DNA from: Desulfomonilaceae bacterium
GTDB taxonomy: Bacteria > Desulfobacterota > Desulfomonilia > Desulfomonilales > Desulfomonilaceae
Direction: 5' to 3'
Assembly (NCBI GenBank): GCA_041662605.1
Contig: JBAZSD010000002.1
Span: 62,001-126,000 of the forward strand
DNA: 64,000 nt
Below the pieces are notes generated by a model, which worked only from the letters and a program-made list of their open reading frames with translations, was not told the origin of the DNA and searched no databases. Shown piece by piece: positions 54,832-62,869 of this stretch (position 1 is its first letter; the number at the start of each line of letters is the position of its first letter). A program made the position numbers and the translations under genes.

Positions 54832-55509
54832 TTATTTTGAGGCGCCATGGCCATGGCGAACTATATCGCCAGTCACCATATAGATGACATCTTCAGCAAT
54901 ATTTGTCGAATGATCCGCAATCCTCTCCAGGTGTCTTGAAACCAGAAATAAATGGGTAAGAGCCTTCCGTCTCTCCAACTCCACGTTGACCCTATCTTCG
55001 AAGTCTCGGTGTAATTTGTGTTTCATCATGTCCACCTCGTCGTCTTCAGCTAAGACTTGAGTAGCCAAAGCTTCATCTTCATTCACGAAGGAGTCGATGG
55101 ACTGTTTCAGCATGTTTTCGGCTTTCTTCGCCATTATATAGTAATCATCCGGCACATTCAGCGGGCTTTCAGAAGCGAGGATAAGCGCTGTTTGAGCTAT
55201 GTTCACAGCGAGATCTCCAATACGCTCGAGCTGGTTGATTATTTTCAGAACCCCGGTTATCAGCCTGAGATCTAAGGCTACCGGCTGATGTAAAGCGAGG
55301 ATCTCCAGACAGTTTTCTTCAATCTCTATTTCAATTCGATCAATTTCCTTGTCACCTTGTATAATGGAATTCGCCAGTTCCTGGTCTCTATCTCTAATGG
55401 CTTTTATCGCCGATACGACGCTTTCCTCAACTATAACGGCTAATGAAATGAGTCGTTCTTTAAGTAATTCGCTTTTTCGATGGAGCCTGACACGCGGCAC
55501 ATTGGTCAT
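54832..55509 (-). CDS. phoU: Phosphate signalling protein PhoU
   Basis: A 225-residue all-helical protein with the two three-helix PhoU repeats, including GDKEIDRIEIEIEENCLEILALHQPVALDLRLI, INQLERIGDLAVNIAQ, and HLERIADHSTNIAEDVIYMVTGD. The E/DXXXD metal motifs are present in both repeats. PhoU restrains PhoR/PhoB signalling when phosphate is plentiful. It is the last gene of pst operon copy 2 and converges with the Lgt-like gene. Confidence 0.93.
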   Translation of the reverse strand: MTNVPRVRLHRKSELLKERLISLAVIVEESVVSAIKAIRDRDQELANSIIQGDKEIDRIEIEIEENCLEILALHQPVALDLRLITGVLKIINQLERIGDLAVNIAQTALILASESPLNVPDDYYIMAKKAENMLKQSIDSFVNEDEALATQVLAEDDEVDMMKHKLHRDFEDRVNVELERRKALTHLFLVSRHLERIADHSTNIAEDVIYMVTGDIVRHGHGASK

Positions 55510-55600
55510 TAATTGTTCCTCCGCTATTCATCGGACTAGAAACCCTTGGACCTTCCCTGGATCATTGAATCAGATTATTCCGAGAAGTCACCTACAGAAA

Positions 55601-56413
55601 TTACCCAAAACGTCCAGTGACGTATTCCATTGTCTTTTTAACTTTTGGGTTGGTGAACATTGCAGTGGTTTCACCATATTCAATCAATTTGCCGAGGTAC
55701 ATAAAAGCCGTGTTGTCCGAGACACGGGCTGCCTGTTGCATGTTGTGGGTAACAATTATTATTGAGTAGGCGCCTTTGAGTTCATCGATCAAGTCTTCAA
55801 TTTTAGCGGTGGCTACCGGGTCAAGGGCAGAACAGGGTTCATCCATTAACAGAACCTCCGGCTCCCCAACAATCGCTCTTGCTATGCACAGTCGTTGCTG
55901 CTGTCCGCCGGACAGGCCCAAGGCGTTGGCCTTGAGTCTATCTTTAACCTCGTCCCAAAGAGCCCCGTTCTGTAAGGCCTGTATAACCGCCTCATCCAGG
56001 ACTTTGTGGTCTCGAACTCCATCCACCCTCAAAGGATATGCCACGTTTTCCCAAATAGACATGGGAAACGGGTTTGGTTTTTGAAAAACCATTCCCATGG
56101 TTTTTCTCAACGCTATTACGTCCACTCCGGATCCGTAAATATCCTCTTCGTCCAGGACAATCTTTCCGCTTATTGTCAATCCGTCAATCAAGTCATTCAT
56201 GCGATTTATAGATCTCAACAGAGTTGATTTTCCGCAACCGGACGGACCTATAAGGGCGGTTACCAACCCTCTTTCTACTGTCATGTTAACGTCAAAAAGC
56301 GCTTGTGATTTGGAGTACCACAAGTTGAAATCTTCAATCGAGAGCAACCTCCCCTGTTGACCTCTCCTTTCATGGTACACAGTTGAGTTTGTTGTCTCAT
56401 ATCTGGAGGTCAT
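55601..56413 (-). CDS. pstB: Phosphate ABC transporter ATP-binding protein PstB, copy 2
   Basis: A 270-residue ATPase with Walker [14 protein letters not shown], signature [15 protein letters not shown], Walker [14 protein letters not shown] and [21 protein letters not shown] lies before the ATG at 56413, ten bases after pstA. It is a standard PstB. Confidence 0.93.
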   Translation of the reverse strand: MTSRYETTNSTVYHERRGQQGRLLSIEDFNLWYSKSQALFDVNMTVERGLVTALIGPSGCGKSTLLRSINRMNDLIDGLTISGKIVLDEEDIYGSGVDVIALRKTMGMVFQKPNPFPMSIWENVAYPLRVDGVRDHKVLDEAVIQALQNGALWDEVKDRLKANALGLSGGQQQRLCIARAIVGEPEVLLMDEPCSALDPVATAKIEDLIDELKGAYSIIIVTHNMQQAARVSDNTAFMYLGKLIEYGETTAMFTNPKVKKTMEYVTGRFG

Positions 56414-56423
56414 AAAGGGTCTC

Positions 56424-58145
56424 CTAAAAATGCCCGGTGAAAAACTTTCGTTTCAGGCGGTTTCGTACAATAATCGAAGCCACGTTCATCGCAAATACCA
56501 GTGTAATCAATAACAATGTCGTGACATAAACCATTGGAATTGCGGCCTCCGAATTTCGTGATTGAAACGCAAGGTCAAAAATATGGAATCCAAGATGCAT
56601 AAAACTTCTTTCCAGATGTATATAAGGAGGAAACTGATCGATTGGCAACTCCGGAGCCATTTTTACTACTCCCACGAGCATGAGCGGCGCAACTTCACCT
56701 GCGCCTCGAGCCATAGCCAGAATCAACCCTGTCATGATACCGGGCATGGCCCTTGGCAATACTATGCGTCTAATCGTTTGCCACTTTGACGCGCCACATG
56801 CCAGGGAACCCTCCCGCATGGACTGTGGCACAGCGGCCAGCGCCTCCTCAGTAGCGACGATCACGACAGGCACAGTAAGGAGGGCAAGAGTAAGGGAGGC
56901 CCAAAGCAAACCTCCCGTCCCAAAGGTAGGGTTTGGGAACCTCTCCGGAAAGAAAATCTGATCTATGCTAACCCCAAGGACGTAAGCAAAAAAGCCAAGG
57001 CCGAAGACTCCATAGACTATCGAAGGAACCCCGGCCAGATTATTAACGCATACTCGTATTATTGAAACCAAGCGTCCCTGTTTGGCGTATTCTCTCAAAT
57101 ACAGGGCGGTCACGACCCCAAAAGGAGCGACTAGCAAAGCCATAAGAACCGTCATGCAAAAAGTTCCGAAAATCGCCGGTAAGACACCGCCTTCTGTATT
57201 CGCCTCTCTAGGCTCCTGAGTCAGAAATTCTACCCATCTTGAAAAATAAACACCTAGGCGTTGCCCGAACGAAAGCTGATTTGCAGGATAGAATCTCACG
57301 ATGTCGGAGATTTTCATCCGCTTTTCTTTATTGTTAACATCCAACATCGTAATTGTGTACTTGGAGTCTACCCGCCTAAGCGCTTCGGCTTCGTTGGATA
57401 GTTCACGATATTGGGTTTCGAGTTTCCCTTCAGCGGCTTTGTATTTTTTTTCGGCTTTGGCATACGCTTGGCTGTCAAGTCCATTTTCAAGTTCAACCTT
57501 CTTTAGACTTAACCGATCTTTCTCAAGATAATGGTTTACAGTCGCAATTTCGCCCTGTTCGATCCCTTTGATTCTCAGTCGGCGTTTTTCAGCTTCGCGA
57601 TGCAATTTTTTGAGTTCATCCCAGGACATGCCTTTAGGACCAATCTTTTTACCATCAAGATCAAGCGATCCTATTCTGCCTATAAAGGGTCCCCATTCCA
57701 TTCTCTCGACATAAACCATGTCTTTTGGTTCGGAGACGCTTTCAATTTCATAAGCCGGCACCCACTTATAATCTTCGTTGTAGAGGTCAAAATTGCCCGT
57801 CTTGAAAAGCAGCCTCTTGAGAAAACCCTTATTGTTTTCCATTTCGTTAGTCGCTTTTTGGGGCAATGACGCAACGTTGTCGCTTTCGGGTTTATAAAGG
57901 TCCGGTCGCATCAATTCGCCCGCCACTGACGAGCCGTTTGTCAGTTTTACGACCTGAATTTTATCCGGATAAAAAGTTAACAACCCATGGTAAGAAATCA
58001 GGACGACAAACCCGACAATCATCACCAAACCGATCACCAACGCCCCACCCAGTATCCATATGAACGGCTCCCCCTTCGCCTTGAAATCTCGATTGCGTCG
58101 GCGGGTCAAGTTAATGTTTGGTTTTTCTTCGGTTTGATTTTCCAT
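56424..58145 (-). CDS. pstA: Phosphate ABC transporter permease PstA with long periplasmic extension, copy 2
   Basis: A 573-residue permease, nearly twice the length of E. coli PstA. The first helix (about residues 28-52) is followed by about 250 periplasmic residues including a coiled coil ([29 protein letters not shown]). The C-terminal permease core carries [29 protein letters not shown] and [14 protein letters not shown]. Long PstA/PstC forms are known in Pseudomonas/Vibrio-type systems. It lies ten bases after pstC. Confidence 0.9.
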   Translation of the reverse strand: MENQTEEKPNINLTRRRNRDFKAKGEPFIWILGGALVIGLVMIVGFVVLISYHGLLTFYPDKIQVVKLTNGSSVAGELMRPDLYKPESDNVASLPQKATNEMENNKGFLKRLLFKTGNFDLYNEDYKWVPAYEIESVSEPKDMVYVERMEWGPFIGRIGSLDLDGKKIGPKGMSWDELKKLHREAEKRRLRIKGIEQGEIATVNHYLEKDRLSLKKVELENGLDSQAYAKAEKKYKAAEGKLETQYRELSNEAEALRRVDSKYTITMLDVNNKEKRMKISDIVRFYPANQLSFGQRLGVYFSRWVEFLTQEPREANTEGGVLPAIFGTFCMTVLMALLVAPFGVVTALYLREYAKQGRLVSIIRVCVNNLAGVPSIVYGVFGLGFFAYVLGVSIDQIFFPERFPNPTFGTGGLLWASLTLALLTVPVVIVATEEALAAVPQSMREGSLACGASKWQTIRRIVLPRAMPGIMTGLILAMARGAGEVAPLMLVGVVKMAPELPIDQFPPYIHLERSFMHLGFHIFDLAFQSRNSEAAIPMVYVTTLLLITLVFAMNVASIIVRNRLKRKFFTGHF

Positions 58146-58155
58146 GTTAGTTATC

Positions 58156-60750
58156 TTAAAGCTTTAGCGCTCTCTTGCGAAATCGCTGCCTAACTATTTC
58201 CGCCAACGTATTTATGACAAAAGTCATCGCAAAAAGAACCAGCCCCGTTAGGAAAAGAGTTCGGTAAAGCGTGCCATCCTTTGGGGCTTCGGGAAGTTCC
58301 ACCGCAATATTGGCCGAGAGCGCCCTAAGCCCGCTAAATATGTTTAGGTCAATGACCGGGGTGTTACCTGTGGCCATCACTACTATCATCGTCTCACCGA
58401 CAGCTCGCCCCATTCCGATCATAATTGCAGAAAAAACGCCGCTGATTGCGGTTGGTAACACGACCCACATCGCCGTCTGCCACGGGGTCGCCCCACAGCC
58501 GAGACTGGCTGAACGGAGTTGATCGGGAACCGCGTTCAAGGCGTCTTCAGCGAGAGTGTATATGATCGGTATGACGGCAAATCCCATCGCAAAACCGACA
58601 ACCAGGGTATTTCGCTGTATATAAGCGCCTACGATGGATCCCCGGGGATCTAATCCAATTGCAGCCAGTAAGGCTGACAGAAGATATGAAACGACCACTG
58701 TGACCAATACCAAGGTCAGCCAACGCAAGAAATCGACTATCGCTCCATAAGGCATTTTCAGGGATTTTATATAGTTGTTCAGCGCAGGTCCGACGGTCTT
58801 GGAAACAAGGTAGCTAACCGTCAATCCTGCTAAAGGTAATACCATCAGGAAGAGAAAGGGCAGGCCGCTACCCTGGTGGCCGCTTAACCAAGCTTTTAGG
58901 TTCCCGCCGAAGAACACTTTTTCGAATAGAGGTCCGAGAAAATATGCCACGGTAACACCCACGGACACTGACAAGCTCATAAGAATCATTTTCGGCAAAC
59001 CTTCAAGTCTCAACGCGACCCTTGTCGGGAGCAATTGCCAGAGATAAGCCGATAAAACCAGAGTCAAAGGCATTACTACAAAAGCAAGAATTACGGCGGC
59101 TATCCAGGACTCTACCACCGGAGCCAGGACCATGGCCGCTACAAAACCGAGAATGACGGATGGTAATGAGGCCATAACTTCCATAACCGGTTTAATCTTC
59201 CCACGAATGTGGCTCGGCACGAACTCGGATGTGTAAATAGCCGCAAGCAGCGCAAGAGGCGCTGCAAAAAGCAGGGAATAGAAAGTCGCCTTTAATGTGC
59301 CGAATATCAATGGAACAAGAGAGAGTTTTGGCTCAAAAGCGTCGGTAGCTCCTGTAGATTGCCAAGAATACGAGGGACTGGGGTAACCCTCATACCACAC
59401 CTTTCCAAACAATGTTCGCCAGGAAATTTCCGGATGCGGTACGGAGAGTCTCCAGAATGCGGTTTTCCCGTCGGGCCCAATGGCCAGTAAACCATCCAGA
59501 CGTGGAGAAAGCGCAATCACACCTGCTGAAAAGTTATTATTCTCGCCCCCGAGTTGGATAAGCGTTTTTTGGCTGATACCATGACGTAACCAGATTGCGC
59601 CATTCCCATCCAGTGTAGCAAATGTCTTTCCGTTTTGACTTGCGCTGAATCCGGTTACACCCGAGGTTTGAGGAGCAAACTGCCGCGTTTGAACCAATGT
59701 CATTCCATCAGTCGACTTGGCGTCAGCTCTCTTCAGTAGAAAGTAGATTGACAGATCTCCCGCTGAATCGCCGACAACTATTGACCTCGCCCCAAGCAAA
59801 GTACTGAACACCGTTAATTCATGTCCAGGAGGAGTTAATTGAAGGGTCTCCGCAAGTTCCGGCTTGGACTCATTCCGAACATTATATCTGAACATCCGCC
59901 CCGTTTTGTCCGCGAGCATCACATTGTCGCCGGTATCGTCAATGATGGCGTATCTAAAATTCAATTTTTCTTTTGGAATGGGCAAAGCAATCTTATTGAC
60001 GCTAGTAGCGCGGCTCCGGGTGAGCATATTGGTCTTTGTCTCGGTTGTGAGGAAATGTGCGGCCCCTGACGCGTCGACCACTGCAAGGTAACTCTTGGGC
60101 CGATCACCAAAATCCACCAGACGATAGTCCAATGCTACAATTGGACTTCCTGTTTCAGAAACTTTTATTTCAGGGTCTAGCTTTAGCTCGACATAAACTT
60201 TCCTCAATCCCTTCCCTGGGATCTTTGAAAAAATCGTCCCTGGTCCGGAACTATCTCTGGCGTCTAATTCTATAGTATCTTTGGGCGCTTGTTCAGGCGC
60301 CAGGATTTCGTTTCTGGAGTCTATTTCGCCCAACCTAACTGTTCCGTCGGAAAACCCGAACGCAAGATGATTATTATCAATGGTTTTTCCAATAGAAGTG
60401 AGTTCTTTACCTCCAAAATCGAAGGAGAGATTTTGGACGGGCGCCCCAGTTTTAGTATGCCATATATATACCAGACCGTTTTTTGAAACAGCGGCGGCAA
60501 GAGTGTCATGTTCGTCAATCGTCAAATCAACGACGTCTTTGGGTTTCAAGGGAGCGTTATATTCATTGGCCGAAAGGACTTTGCCCCCTCCAAACAGCGG
60601 AAGGACCTCATAGACGAGATAAATCGTCATGCCCATAACCGCTGCGATGACCAGGGCGCCACCAATTGTTATGGTCTTATCCGCCAATTTGTCAGCAAAC
60701 AGGACCCATGGGCTGGTCTCTTTTCGGCCTTCTACGCCAAATCTTCGCAT
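58156..60750 (-). CDS. pstC: Phosphate ABC transporter permease PstC with N-terminal beta-propeller-like domain, copy 2
   Basis: An 864-residue permease. An N-terminal helix (about residues 30-54) precedes a domain of about 420 residues with WD40-like repeats (VYIWHTKTGAPVQNL, LAFGFSDGTVRLGEI, GAIWLRHGISQKTL). The C-terminal permease core has LRSASLGCGATPWQTAMWVVLPTAISGVF and GRAVGETMIVVMATG. It is far longer than the roughly 320-residue E. coli PstC. ATG 60750 is preferred over the adjacent GTG at 60753, with AAGGA upstream. A terminator-like hairpin separates it from pstS. Confidence 0.9.
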   Translation of the reverse strand: MRRFGVEGRKETSPWVLFADKLADKTITIGGALVIAAVMGMTIYLVYEVLPLFGGGKVLSANEYNAPLKPKDVVDLTIDEHDTLAAAVSKNGLVYIWHTKTGAPVQNLSFDFGGKELTSIGKTIDNNHLAFGFSDGTVRLGEIDSRNEILAPEQAPKDTIELDARDSSGPGTIFSKIPGKGLRKVYVELKLDPEIKVSETGSPIVALDYRLVDFGDRPKSYLAVVDASGAAHFLTTETKTNMLTRSRATSVNKIALPIPKEKLNFRYAIIDDTGDNVMLADKTGRMFRYNVRNESKPELAETLQLTPPGHELTVFSTLLGARSIVVGDSAGDLSIYFLLKRADAKSTDGMTLVQTRQFAPQTSGVTGFSASQNGKTFATLDGNGAIWLRHGISQKTLIQLGGENNNFSAGVIALSPRLDGLLAIGPDGKTAFWRLSVPHPEISWRTLFGKVWYEGYPSPSYSWQSTGATDAFEPKLSLVPLIFGTLKATFYSLLFAAPLALLAAIYTSEFVPSHIRGKIKPVMEVMASLPSVILGFVAAMVLAPVVESWIAAVILAFVVMPLTLVLSAYLWQLLPTRVALRLEGLPKMILMSLSVSVGVTVAYFLGPLFEKVFFGGNLKAWLSGHQGSGLPFLFLMVLPLAGLTVSYLVSKTVGPALNNYIKSLKMPYGAIVDFLRWLTLVLVTVVVSYLLSALLAAIGLDPRGSIVGAYIQRNTLVVGFAMGFAVIPIIYTLAEDALNAVPDQLRSASLGCGATPWQTAMWVVLPTAISGVFSAIMIGMGRAVGETMIVVMATGNTPVIDLNIFSGLRALSANIAVELPEAPKDGTLYRTLFLTGLVLFAMTFVINTLAEIVRQRFRKRALKL

Positions 60751-60816
60751 CACAATATCCTTTGAATTTACCGGCTCGCCATTGGGAAGTGATTCACTGT
60801 TTTATTGATGAACCAG

Positions 60817-60867
60817 AAAAAATAAACGTGAGACGTAGTGACCACATACCAGGTCACCCATCTCACG
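60817..60867 (-). terminator. Intra-operon terminator/attenuator between pstS and pstC copy 2
   Basis: On the minus strand CGTGAGA (60867-60861) and GGTCAC-type inner arms (60857-60852 with 60843-60838) fold with TCTCACG (60833-60827). The outer stem has 7 bp, the inner stem 6 bp and the loop 8 bases. A T-rich run (TTTATTTTTT, 60826-60817) follows directly. It would let most transcripts end after pstS and give more binding protein than permease. Confidence 0.8.
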
Positions 60868-60895
60868 AATAATAATTCAGTCTATATTATGAAGT

Positions 60896-61864
60896 CTATT
60901 TCAATCCGACTTTACCAAGATCCTCTTCGGCTAACGCTTTAGAAACAGGATAGAAACCATCTTTAACAACTATCATCTGGCCCTCTTTGGAAAAAACGTA
61001 CCTCAAGAACTGGGCCATCAACGGATTTAGAGCTTCATTCGGTTTTTTATTGAAATATATGTACAGAAACCTCGCTAATGAATAATTTCCGTCATATGCG
61101 TTTTCAGCGTTCGCTTCGTAACACTTGGCCCCGTCTTTGGACGCAAGAGGAACTGTGCGGACATCCGGTGTTTTGTACCCAACACCTGAATATCCTATCG
61201 CATACTTGTCATTAGCCACACCTTGAACAACAGCCGAAGACCCGGGTTGCTCTTTTACTGTGTCTTTATAGTCGCCGTGGAACAGCGCAATTTCTTTAAA
61301 ATAAGCGTAAGTGCCGCTTGCAGAGTTACGACCGTAAGTCGAAATGGGTTTGTCGGCCCATTCTCCCGTCAAACCAACGTCTCCCCACGTTTTTATGTCT
61401 TTGGCGCCGCTCTTGCGCGTTTTTGAAAAGATTCCGTCAAGTTGCTGCATGGTCAGGCACTTGATAGGGTTATCCTTGTTGACGAACACCGCCAGAGAAT
61501 CAACAGCAACTCTAACAACTGAAGGTTTGTAACCAAATTTCTTTTCAAAATCGGTAATTTCTTTGGATTTCATCTCACGCGACATAGGACCGAATTGCGA
61601 CGCTCCCTCTATTAAAGCAGGCGGCGCAGTAGAGGAGCCCTTGCCTTCTATTGAGATCTTTACTCCAGGATAGGCGGCCCTAAAACCCTCAGCCCAAAAA
61701 GTCATCAAGTTGTTTAATGTATCTGAACCGACTGATTTGACGGAGCCGGAGACGCCGCTTACCTTTTGATACGAAGTCAATCCTGGATCAAGATCCATTG
61801 CTGAGGCCATTGGAGTAAAAGCCAGCCCTGCGGCTATAAGAAACGATGACAACTTCAACATCAT
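60896..61864 (-). CDS. pstS: Phosphate ABC transporter periplasmic binding protein, copy 2
   Basis: A 322-residue protein with a Sec signal (cleavage after ASA, residue about 21). The mature protein carries SVGSDTLNNLMTFWAEGF, GSSTAPPALIEGASQFGPMSREM and GRNSASGTYAYFKE, the phosphate-binding pattern of the Pseudomonas/Vibrio-type PstS rather than the E. coli type of copy 1. ATG 61864 follows AGGAGCAAA; an in-frame start at 61927 would precede the signal peptide with 21 polar residues and is rejected. A Pho-box-like array lies 70-96 bases upstream. Confidence 0.93.
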   Translation of the reverse strand: MMLKLSSFLIAAGLAFTPMASAMDLDPGLTSYQKVSGVSGSVKSVGSDTLNNLMTFWAEGFRAAYPGVKISIEGKGSSTAPPALIEGASQFGPMSREMKSKEITDFEKKFGYKPSVVRVAVDSLAVFVNKDNPIKCLTMQQLDGIFSKTRKSGAKDIKTWGDVGLTGEWADKPISTYGRNSASGTYAYFKEIALFHGDYKDTVKEQPGSSAVVQGVANDKYAIGYSGVGYKTPDVRTVPLASKDGAKCYEANAENAYDGNYSLARFLYIYFNKKPNEALNPLMAQFLRYVFSKEGQMIVVKDGFYPVSKALAEEDLGKVGLK

Positions 61865-61933
61865 TTTGCTCCTCCGATAGAAATAGTCCCGTGGCAGATT
61901 TTTCGCATGTTGCTGGTAAGGTCTCAATGAATT

Positions 61934-61960
61934 GTTAGCATAGTGTTAGCGCATTGCTAG
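61934..61960 (-). promoter_or_regulatory. Pho-box-like array upstream of pstS copy 2
   Basis: GTTAG 61934, GTTAG 61945 and GCTAG 61956 are 11 bp apart and read CTAGC, CTAAC, CTAAC on the minus strand. The array lies 70 bases before the pstS ATG and precedes an operon ending in phoU. Confidence 0.8.
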
Positions 61961-62035
61961 AAATTCATGAGCCCTGGAAAAGACGCCTAATGGCCTGGAC
62001 AATGACGTTTCGTTTATTATTGATACGATTCGCTA

Positions 62036-62869
62036 TTAGAAAAATTCAGGGAAACGGAGAAAATCCGTAATAATGATTTTCCCCAGCAACACGTAGAGAA
62101 TTGCCGCTGAGGATATGAATGGACCAAACGGGATCAATGAATCTGACGATATCCTCTTGTACAAAGCGCCGATAAGTCCTACAAGGCATCCGGTGAATGA
62201 GGCCACGAACAAAGTGAATATCGTCCCTTCTACCCCAGTGAACGCTCCGACCATCGCCATGAGCTTCACATCTCCGCCTCCCAGACCATCCGCGCCCTTG
62301 ATCAGTTTGTACAGGTACGCCGGAATATATAGGATTGTGGCTCCAAGCAAAACTCCACCAGCAGATGATTTCCAGTTCATGTCAGGTAAAAACTCAAGGC
62401 TCGAAAACAGAAAACCAAATACTACGCCGGTCAGAGAAATGATGTCAGGGATAATCATCTTTTCCATGTCTATCCTGAAAATGGCGATTAACATGGCAAG
62501 GAACAGAATCAGCGTGAAGAAAACCGGGCTTAAACCGAATTTTAAAAATATTGACAACGATCCAATGCCACAGAGGAGTTCCACCATAATTTCTTTACGG
62601 ATCTCATGCTTTAAATCATGTGAGTCAAGGGTCCTGCAGAGAAAAATTCTTGCCAGATGGATCGAACTGACTGATTTCGATGAAGTTAGCGTTCTTTCAT
62701 CTACCCGGGATATTTCATTAAGAAAATAGCGCGTGATCCGATTCACGACAGAACCTATGAAAACACCAAATCCCAAGACGATGAATGAAGTTAAAATTCT
62801 TTCAGCGGTATTCACTAGGGAATTCTGCCTTTCTCTGACCCATTCGGATTGGGACCACGGCCTAACCAA
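62036..62869 (-). CDS. Prepilin peptidase (A24) without zinc-cysteine domain
   Basis: A protein of up to 277 residues with about seven membrane helices. The aspartyl protease motifs are IDMEKMIIPD and ADGLGGGDVKLM (GXGD type). The N-terminal FIVLGFGVFIGSVVNRITRYF matches the start of the PilD methyltransferase domain, but the usual zinc-binding CXXC pairs are missing. It should cleave type IV pilin/pseudopilin leader peptides, perhaps without N-methylation. The frame begins at TTG 62869, directly after the upstream stop; GTG 62815 would give a more usual N-terminus. Confidence 0.8.
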   Translation of the reverse strand: MVRPWSQSEWVRERQNSLVNTAERILTSFIVLGFGVFIGSVVNRITRYFLNEISRVDERTLTSSKSVSSIHLARIFLCRTLDSHDLKHEIRKEIMVELLCGIGSLSIFLKFGLSPVFFTLILFLAMLIAIFRIDMEKMIIPDIISLTGVVFGFLFSSLEFLPDMNWKSSAGGVLLGATILYIPAYLYKLIKGADGLGGGDVKLMAMVGAFTGVEGTIFTLFVASFTGCLVGLIGALYKRISSDSLIPFGPFISSAAILYVLLGKIIITDFLRFPEFF

